A stretch of DNA of 64,000 nt from Bifidobacterium canis (GTDB lineage Bacteria > Actinomycetota > Actinomycetes > Actinomycetales > Bifidobacteriaceae), in NCBI RefSeq assembly GCF_009727065.1, contig NZ_WNLP01000009.1, positions 40,301-104,300 of the forward strand, in the 5' to 3' direction. Below the pieces are notes generated by a model, which was given only the letters and a program-made list of their open reading frames with translations, had not been told where the DNA came from and ran no database searches. Every line of letters starts with the position of its first letter. Within the stretch, counting starts at the first letter, position 1. The position numbers were made by a program, and so were the translations under genes. Shown in pieces: positions 52,529 through 64,000 of this stretch.

Positions 52529-55029
52529 TTACTTTTGAGGTACATCCATGAAGCCCATGTCCATCAGGTAGTTTTTGCCGACGCACATGTCATACTGCAC
52601 CATCTTGTAGTCTGCAAGCAGTTCCTTAGCCTTGGTAGACAACGATTTGGAACTGATCACTTTCCCTTGATCGTCAAGGTATGTGGGCTCTCCGTCGCTG
52701 TCATTTCCGCCCCAAACACCAGTATTCACAGAACGTGACATCGCTGGAATCTCCTGGTGCAACTCATCAAGCAGCGCTAAGTAGGGGGAGACCTTTGCGC
52801 TCATCTGCTCAGCGGCCTGTGTCATGAAATAGTTTGATGACGAATACGCGGCGTTGGGCAGCTTGGTGTTATGCGAACTTGATGCTTTGTTAGACCAGAT
52901 GAAATAGTCTGTCTCGTGGAGCTGGAGGGCGTTTTTCTTGTCTTTATTGGCGGTGCTATAGACGCCTGGCAGGTGATCACCATAAATACAACGGTGATAG
53001 GCTTGTCGATCGCATCGAGTTGATTGAGGAAATCTGCAGTTGCCTGATCGGTACGTTGCGCGCCTTTCGCATATGTAGCAATTGTATTCATTTCATCATC
53101 TGGCACATTCGAAGAATCATGTGCCGTTTTGAATTCGTTTGCATCGCCATAGATGTCGAAATACGGCGCATGATTCTGCATGGTGATGAGCTGAATATAT
53201 TGCGATGGCTTATTTTCCTTCGTATTCTTCTGAATCGACTCGACAACGTTCTTGTAGGCCTCCGTGTCAGGAACATTGCCACCACCGCCATTATCGCTAT
53301 GCGGGATCTTTGGTTTACTGTCGAGTGTATATAAATGCGAGAAGCCAAACTTCTTATAGTTGGTGCCACGCAAATACATATATTGGTAATACGGGTGGAA
53401 GCCGACAGAGCAATCGGTGGAATATGTGCCTCCGCAGTCTGCGTTCCATATCTGGTTAAATGAATAGAATTTTGACCGATTTGCCACAAGTTGTTGGTAT
53501 GGAGACAGCATCGTATCGCTGAAATTCGCCATATTGAGTCCAGTCATCTGCTGGAATTCAATGTTCGCAGTGCCGCCGCCATAGCCAGGAGACAGCATCA
53601 AACCGGAAGTTGTTGTGTCTTTCAAAGAACGAATATTCGGCATCGGATCAATGTTAAAGTGAATATTCGGCACACGATTTGGGTCGGAGAAACTCTCAGA
53701 CAGCACCATGACAACAGTGCTATCTGTGAGATTTTTGCACGATTTTTGTTTATTTCATCCGCTTTCTTCGCATATTTTTGCTGAATCTCTTGCATAGCCT
53801 GCTTGTTATAGCTGGACTCATCGTCCATGGCTTTAACATGAGTCAAACTCAAGAATGTGGTGAGTGCGCCATTCTTGCTTGCGTCGGCTTGAACATCCCA
53901 TAATGTGGGGTCGTAGCCAATATTATTGAGTTGCTTCCGCCAGGCGCTTGAAGGGGTTGAAAGCGCGGCCGAGTAGGAAAAGACCAGCCATATGCTAAGC
54001 ACAGGTGCAAGAATGCGGCACACTAGTCCAAAATATTTTCGGTCTAGCAATTGGATGCCTCCAAGAGCAGTAAATAAAGCCACGTCGCCTGTCGATGAAC
54101 TGCACAATGAAGCAGATCACTACGAGCCAGATAACGAGTGGAACGGCGGCGTTGATAAGCGGTGTGAATTCATCGGTGACAAACGACGCAACTTCGCCGC
54201 CCCCGCCTCCTCCTCCGCCAGTGAGGAAGCCTAGGTCAGAAGGAATGACCGGTTCGCTTCTCATATTGATTTTAATTTTTGTCGCCACAGCAAAAATTAC
54301 CGCAATGGAACTAAACAAAGCAGTGCCTACCCAAAAACGGTTAATTACTGTGATGCAAACCAAATAGATGAAAGAGAGTGCGATCATGTTGAGATATGAT
54401 TGCGTCGTTGAAAGATCTTTATAAGTGTGACCGAATACTTGCTGGATCAGGTTTCCTTCATTTGTTTTGAAGGAAAGGTCTGGATTGGTGCTCCACAGCA
54501 GGAACATCGATGCCATAATGACCATCGCTGCAAACACAACGGTGTAGGCGCCATACGAGAACTTCGGGCGCTTGTTCCAAATCTGATAGAACTTCGTCTG
54601 CTTGTATTTGCGCCACTGACGGGTGATCGGGTTCTTCGTCGGCTTTGGTTCGCTCGAAGTTTCTTTATTACGCAGTTTGCGCTTCTTCTTGGATGACTTT
54701 GTTGACGGAGACACTAACGTGTGACCAGAGTTGGTGTCAGTGTGTTCCCCGCCAGTCTCATCAGCTTTTGCGGGCTGCTGTGCAGACTTGGCTTCGCCGA
54801 GCTCGGAAGCTGATGATTGCGATACTTCAACAAGCACGTTTTCGCGCGATAGAGCTTGCGTCACCTGATGCGACTTTTGCGTTGCCGTCTGAGTCGGAAT
54901 GATGTTGCTCGTTGTCATAGCCGACAGGTGTTTGCGATATGCGAAACGGTGCTTGGAACGGTTGAGTTTTGCCTGTCGAATCGCCTGTGCCCGTGTGCGA
55001 GGAGCGTTCGAACGCCGGTATTTTCTCAT
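52529..55029 (-). CDS. LTA synthase-like glycerophosphate transferase (three frameshifts as sequenced)
   Basis: About 833 residues. A long basic cytoplasmic N-terminus (about 170) is followed by helices (YTVVFAAMVIMASMFLLW, MIALSFIYLVCITVI), a poly-Gly segment encoded by repeated GGN codons near 54190-54230, and further helices. The extracytoplasmic sulfatase-fold domain carries MVLSESFSDPN and PGYGGGTANIEFQ, whose Thr matches the LtaS nucleophile, then a His-containing HLPG. The frame is interrupted near 54083 (one base extra), 53732-53736 (one A missing) and 52979-52982 (one G missing). Each side continues the same protein. It would transfer glycerophosphate from phosphatidylglycerol to the exported glycan. 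AAGAAAGAG precedes the ATG at 55029. Confidence 0.75.
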
Positions 55030-55237
55030 ATCCACTCTTTCTTCTGACCGCTAATGCCTCAATCCATGCGCCATACAGATACGTTGCATATGTCTCGCGC
55101 AAATACCCGTCTATTCTATTCACCAGTCGAGATACATCGTGAACAGCTGCAGTTTTCTTGCACATACTTCACGTTCAATTCCGCCCTTCACGCCACTTCG
55201 CACACACCTTCACCTCGCCACCCGAAGCAAGGGAACG

Positions 55238-55243
55238 TATACT
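55238..55243 (+). promoter_or_regulatory. -10-like TATACT seven bases before the glycosyltransferase
   Basis: TATACT ends 7 bases before the ATG at 55251 and there is no nearby ribosome binding site: a leaderless pattern. Confidence 0.45.
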
Positions 55244-55250
55244 GAACACC

Positions 55251-56264
55251 ATGCAGTATTCAGTGACCGCAGTGGTTGTTTCATATAATCGCGAACATTT
55301 GCTCAGCGAATGCCTGCAAGCGCTCGATTCGCAGACGCGCGTGCCGGATCACATCGTCATCGTCGACAACGCGAGCACAGACAACGCGTTGCAGGTGGCG
55401 CGCGAGTTCGCGGCGAGCACCGCTATTCCCGCGCAGATTCTCGCACTGCCCGAGAACACGGGCGGCGCAGGCGGATTCTGCGCTGGCATTGCGCAGGCCA
55501 TGCAAGACGAAGTGGACGCCCGCAAACGCGATCAAGATGACGCCGCGCACCGCGCCGCATACATCTGGCTGATGGACGACGACACGATTCCGACGCCGAC
55601 CGCCTTGGAAGAGCTGCTCCGCGCCAGCGACGCATGCATACTTGACAACAACTGCCTGCCCACAATCCTCGGCTCGAAAGCAGTGTGGACAGACGGCCGC
55701 GAACACTTGATGAACAAACCTCGTCCGCGCGCCGCGCTCGCCAAGGGGCGCCGCGACTTGCACGGCTTCGATGGCGCGTACCAAGTGCGCTCGCTTTCCT
55801 TCGTTTCGTGCCTGATCAACGCCGGCGCGATTCTCGGCAGGCGGCGTCTGCCTCAGGCCGCGTTCTTCCTGTGGAACGACGATTTCGAATACACGACCGC
55901 TCTGTTGCGCCATGGCATCGGCTACTACGTGCCGCAAAGCGAAGTGGTGCACAAAACCAAGAAATTCGGCTCCTCCGATGCCGACCCCGGCGCGCGTTTC
56001 TACAACGAAGTGCGCAACAAGATCTGGATGCTGCGGTTCCATGCCAACGATTTCACATTCGTCGGCCGTCTCGCGTTCCTCACAAAAACCGCGCGGCGCT
56101 GGGCGTTGACGGTGATGCGCGCGCATGATCGCGCGCTTATTCTGCGCTGCCTGCGCGAAGGCTGGCATGACGGCTGGCACAGTGAGCCGGAGTCGAATCT
56201 GCGTATTTTCGAGCGTGTATGCCCGCAACTCGTGCCGGTGATCGAGCGACTTTCTCTCGAATAA
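55251..56264 (+). CDS. GT2 glycosyltransferase, GlfT1/rhamnosyltransferase-like
   Basis: 337 residues. VTAVVVSYNREHLLSECL, VIVDNASTDNAL, LPENTGGAGGFCAGI, YIWLMDDDTIPT and FFLWNDDFEYTTALLRHG form a complete GT-A domain with DDD metal site. The GGAGGF block resembles GlfT1 and rhamnosyltransferases. It may prime the galactofuranan before the GlfT2-like enzymes extend it. It is cytoplasmic and membrane-associated at most; no helices are seen. Confidence 0.85.
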   Translation: MQYSVTAVVVSYNREHLLSECLQALDSQTRVPDHIVIVDNASTDNALQVAREFAASTAIPAQILALPENTGGAGGFCAGIAQAMQDEVDARKRDQDDAAHRAAYIWLMDDDTIPTPTALEELLRASDACILDNNCLPTILGSKAVWTDGREHLMNKPRPRAALAKGRRDLHGFDGAYQVRSLSFVSCLINAGAILGRRRLPQAAFFLWNDDFEYTTALLRHGIGYYVPQSEVVHKTKKFGSSDADPGARFYNEVRNKIWMLRFHANDFTFVGRLAFLTKTARRWALTVMRAHDRALILRCLREGWHDGWHSEPESNLRIFERVCPQLVPVIERLSLE

Positions 56265-56302
56265 TAATATAAATAAATTATTTTAAATTAATATAATAAT
56301 TA

Positions 56303-57329
56303 TTATTCAGCGGCGTTCTGCGGAGCGGCGGCGCTGTGCCTGCCGCGAGGCTGCGTCTCCTCCTGTGCATGCGCGGTATTGCCCGCGCCGGAGAGTTCGC
56401 TGTTGCGGCGCGAGACGATCGAGTGATACGCGTGCTTGCGCACAGCGGTTGGCATCATGCGGTATGCCGCGCGAATAAACGTGTTGCGAATGAACTGCCA
56501 CGGAGTCGTGAATCCGTCGCGCAAAAACGCCATTGCAAACGCAGCTCTTCGCGGAACATCTCCCAGCCGCCGCGACGCTCATACGCCTCCTGATTCGTGC
56601 GGTAGAGCACCAGTGGCTCCGGCACATTGAGGAATTGCGCGTGATTGAGCATCATGCGCTCCCACAGCATGTAGTCTTCGAATCGACCGGCGTCTTCCGG
56701 GTAGCCGCCTGCCGCGAGCACCGCGGATTTGCGGAACACGACGCTCGGGTGATGCACCGGCGACTGCATGCGCGCGTATTTTCAAGTTCGCGCCCTTCGG
56801 CAGGAAGCATGCGCACCTGCCCGGGCTGCGTTTCATCGCCGGAGAACTCGCGTATCGCGCTGCCCATCACATCGATCGGCAGTTTCGATTTTGCGCTCGT
56901 GTGCGACGCGGAGGAACGCCTGATGAACTGCGGCAGAATCGTGGCGAAACGATTCGGCAACGAGATGTCGTCGCAATCGGCGCGCGCGATAATGTCGAAT
57001 TTGCAATATTCCAAGCCAATGTTGAGCGCATGCGCAAGTCCGCGATTCTCAGCGAGCGGAACAATGGTCACGCTGGGAACCGGCATATCGGGGTGTTCGA
57101 CGGTGAACCACACCGAAATAGTCGACTGCAACGTGTCGAGGTATTGCTGCACTTGATCGGAAACCGGGCCGTCGCGCACAATAACCACCTGCGACGGCGG
57201 CAGAGTCTGCTCGATGGTGCTCGACTGAATGGAACGCTCGACTTCGCGCAGGGAATTGCCCGCATACACTGCCATCAGCAGTGTGAAGGGCACGGTTCCC
57301 TGCACTTGCTCGCGTTCCTTTTCGCTCAT
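56303..57329 (-). CDS. GT2 glycosyltransferase (two frameshifts as sequenced)
   Basis: About 342 residues. The N-terminus FTLLMAVYAGNSLREVERSI, VIVRDGPVSDQV, PLAENRGLAHALNIGLE and IIARADCDDISLPNRF is a GT2 domain with a DCDD metal site, as in amylovoran or capsule beta-1,3-galactosyltransferase-like enzymes. The frame breaks at 56779-56782 (one T on the plus strand missing; VRMLPAEGRELE then ARMQSPVHHPSVVF) and at 56523-56527 (one A missing; LRLQWRF then LRDGFTTPWQF). AGGTGG precedes the ATG. It is convergent with the preceding glycosyltransferase, separated by an AT-only stretch. Confidence 0.75.
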
Positions 57330-57542
57330 GCCACCTATCGTAAACCAAAGTGGTGTACGTTGCGCCGTGAGCCACGCGACGGCGCGTTATTGGCGCTGAA
57401 TTATTCACGAATCGCACATGCCGCGTGTGCATACCGAACTCTATGCTGTAGGGAAACGCTACTTGAAACGCGCGCGTCGCATTCAATTTCGTGACGTGAG
57501 AAAAATTATTATCTGCAGTTTTGTGCAGTTGCGGGAGGACAC

Positions 57543-58727
57543 ATGACTTCAAACGAGCAGAATGCGACACCTGACTTGGTGATCGTCGGCGCCGGACTCT
57601 TCGGCCTGACCATTGCGCAGCAGGCTGTGGAGAAGCTGGGCGTGAACGTCACGATCATCGACATTCGTGACCATATCGGCGGCAACGCATACTCGTATAT
57701 GGATCCGGAGACCGGCGCGGAAATTCACAAATACGGCGCGCACCTGTTCCACACGTCGAATCAGCGCGTGTGGGATTATGTGAACCGCTTTACGAAGTTC
57801 ACGAATTACGTGCATCGCGTGTATGCCACGCATAACGGCGAAGTGTTCCCGTTGCCGATCAACTTGGGGACTATCAACCAGTTCTTCCGCGCCAACTACA
57901 CGCCGGCGCAGGCGAAAGCGCTCATCGACGAGCAGGCCGGCGAACTTGCGGGCACGGATCCGGCGAGCCTCAACGACCAGGGCATCTCGCTGATTGGCCG
58001 CCCGCTGTACGAGGCGTTCATCAAGAACTACACCGCCAAGCAGTGGCAGACCGACCCGAGCGAACTGCCCGCGAGCATCATCAAGCGACTGCCAGTTCGT
58101 TTCAACTACAACAATCGCTATTTCAAAGACACGTGGGAAGGCCTGCCGGCAGACGGCTACACGGCTTGGCTCGAGCGCATGATCGACGATCCGCGCATCA
58201 CCGTGCAGCTGGAGACCGACTTCTTCGACGAGACGCAGCCGCTCAACAAGAAGGCGCTTATGGCTGCTGGCGTGCCGATTGTGTACACCGGTCCGGTTGA
58301 TCGCTACTTCGACTACGACCTCGGCGAGCTCAAGTGGCGCACCGTCGATTTCAAGGAAGTCCGCTATGACGAGGGCGACCACTTCGGTTGCGCCGTCATG
58401 AACTTCTCGGATTCCGATGTGCCATACACTCGCGCGATCGAATTCAAGAACTTCAATCCAGAGCGTGCGGACTTGCAGAACCCGAACAAAACCGTGGTGT
58501 GGGAGGAATACTCCCGTTTCGCCGATCGCGACGATGAGCCGTATTACCCGATCAACACCGAGGAAGACAAGGCCCTGTACGCGCAATACAAGGCAAAGGC
58601 GGAGGCCGAACCGAACGTCGTGTTCGGCGGACGCCTTGGAACCTATGCGTATTACGACATGGATCAGGTGCTCAACCAGGCGTTGGTCTCCTACGAGAAG
58701 CAGGTCGAGCCACTCCTCAAGAAGTGA
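57543..58727 (+). CDS. glf: UDP-galactopyranose mutase
   Basis: 394 residues. VIVGAGLFGLTIAQQAVEKLG is the FAD-binding dinucleotide motif. RDHIGGNAYSY, HKYGAHLFHTSNQRVWDYV, NRYFKDTWEGLPADGYTAW and the C-terminal GRLGTYAYYDMDQVL complete the Glf signature. It interconverts UDP-galactopyranose and UDP-galactofuranose with reduced FAD and so feeds the galactofuranosyltransferases of this cluster. GGGAGGAC precedes the ATG. Confidence 0.97.
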   Translation: MTSNEQNATPDLVIVGAGLFGLTIAQQAVEKLGVNVTIIDIRDHIGGNAYSYMDPETGAEIHKYGAHLFHTSNQRVWDYVNRFTKFTNYVHRVYATHNGEVFPLPINLGTINQFFRANYTPAQAKALIDEQAGELAGTDPASLNDQGISLIGRPLYEAFIKNYTAKQWQTDPSELPASIIKRLPVRFNYNNRYFKDTWEGLPADGYTAWLERMIDDPRITVQLETDFFDETQPLNKKALMAAGVPIVYTGPVDRYFDYDLGELKWRTVDFKEVRYDEGDHFGCAVMNFSDSDVPYTRAIEFKNFNPERADLQNPNKTVVWEEYSRFADRDDEPYYPINTEEDKALYAQYKAKAEAEPNVVFGGRLGTYAYYDMDQVLNQALVSYEKQVEPLLKK

Positions 58728-58755
58728 GCACGGCTTATTCGCATCCTTTAGTTGC

Positions 58756-58787
58756 AGAGGCGGGAATCCAATTGGGTTCCCGCCTCT
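58756..58787 (+). terminator. glf terminator
   Basis: AGAGGCGGGAA pairs with TTCCCGCCTCT around TCCAATTGGG, followed by TGTTTTCG. Confidence 0.85.
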
Positions 58788-58852
58788 TGTTTTCGCCCCA
58801 CGTCTACCCCTCTTCCCAAAGATAACCTCCAAGTTACTTTCCCGGTTGCTTT

Positions 58853-59069
58853 ATGGTCATTTCTGCGTTCCCTCCCGCTAATTTGACGATGGAGGGTGTC
58901 CCTCGTTGTCGTTTTCGCGGTTTTGCCCGCATGTGTGACGTCGGGTGTCGCTTTGTTGTCGGTTTTATGCTTCCTGCCGCGGAATTGACGGTGGGCGGTG
59001 GTCTTTGTTGTCGTTTTTGCGTTCCCTCCCGCTAATTTGGCGATGGGGGTTGCTTCTTGTTGTCGTTTT
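58853..59069 (+). repeat. Degenerate 52-bp tandem repeats upstream of the rRNA operon
   Basis: GTTGTCG(G)TTTT recurs at 58905, 58955, 59007 and 59059 (spacing 50, 52, 52). GCGTTCCCTCCCGCTAATTTG recurs exactly at 58865 and 59019. From about 59050 to 59260 the plus strand is strikingly G/T-rich. GGTGGTTTGAGAACT (59242-59256) recurs in the 16S-23S spacer (61281-61295), the usual conserved leader/spacer processing element. No protein gene is supported in 58728-59495. Confidence 0.65.
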
Positions 59070-59495
59070 GTTGTGTGTTTGTTGGTTTTCGACACGCCGG
59101 TGTTTTGGCTTGGTTGTTGGGGTTTTGTGGTGTTGGTTGGTGGGTGGGGTTGCGGTGGTGGTGGTTGGTGGTGTAGGTTTTTCTCTTGCTGCCGCTCGCG
59201 GCCCGCCTCCTGTTGTGGGGGTGTGTGGTGTGGGTGTGCGTGGTGGTTTGAGAACTCAATAGCGTGTACTGTACTACTTAACCGGAATCGTTTGGCTGGT
59301 CGGATCGTCGTGGTTTGGCCGGTGGTTTCCGGTTGTCTTTTGTGATGTGCCAGTTCCGACTCCTTCCTGATGCTTGTGCGTCGGGTTGCCTTAGCGGGTG
59401 TGATGGGGGTCGGGGTTTTTGATGTGTCCAACCCCGTTGGGGTTGGCTCGTCTGTTTCTTTTTTGAGAGCCGTTGTGTCGGCTTTTCCATGAAGG

Positions 59496-64000
<4,505 letters not shown>

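Overview
The window is a stretch of a Bifidobacterium chromosome. The 16S rRNA gene, the tRNA-free 16S-23S spacer, the moderately high GC content and the gene families present (galactofuranan synthesis, protein O-mannosylation, many glycosidases) all fit that genus. I do not name a species.

Layout. (1) 1-17669 is a carbohydrate-utilisation region: the 3' end of a GH29 alpha-L-fucosidase, a GH3 beta-glucosidase, a GH31 alpha-xylosidase, a large wall-anchored Cna-B protein, a membrane-tethered GH5 endoglucanase with CBM_X2 and CBM46-like modules, a GH42 beta-galactosidase, a ROK protein, a TetR regulator and a small acetylesterase-like hydrolase. Together these activities match what is needed to take apart fucosylated, galactosylated, acetylated xyloglucan. 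Three of the intergenic gaps carry arrays of a 15-bp palindrome (GGAGAATWATTCTCC) spaced 52 or 35 bp apart, followed by a shared 24-bp inverted repeat. (2) 17821-25374 holds housekeeping genes: protein O-mannosyltransferase, rsmI, an LRV protein, an AbiEi-like protein, metG and an AAA ATPase. (3) 25472-32382 holds a heterodimeric ABC exporter pair with a possible leader peptide, and a GH36 alpha-galactosidase. (4) 32761-42458 holds a TatD nuclease, kup with an attenuator-like hairpin, a glutamine amidotransferase, an HD hydrolase, an FtsX-type permease with a motif-less ABC ATPase partner, and an unrecognised 514-residue protein. (5) 42619-58727 is a cell-envelope polysaccharide cluster: a GT-C-type membrane protein, tRNA-Ser, several GT2 glycosyltransferases including two GlfT2-like ones, a Wzm/Wzt ABC exporter, a GH25 lysozyme, an LTA-synthase-like glycerophosphate transferase and glf (UDP-galactopyranose mutase). 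It is best read as the pathway for the galactofuranan/glycerophosphate lipoglycan of bifidobacteria. (6) 59496-64000 is an rRNA operon: complete 16S, spacer and partial 23S.

Quality caution. Six otherwise intact genes are broken by nine single-base indels. Eight are one-base deletions, nearly all in short homopolymers. This looks like a sequencing or assembly artefact rather than gene decay, so those genes are annotated over their full span.
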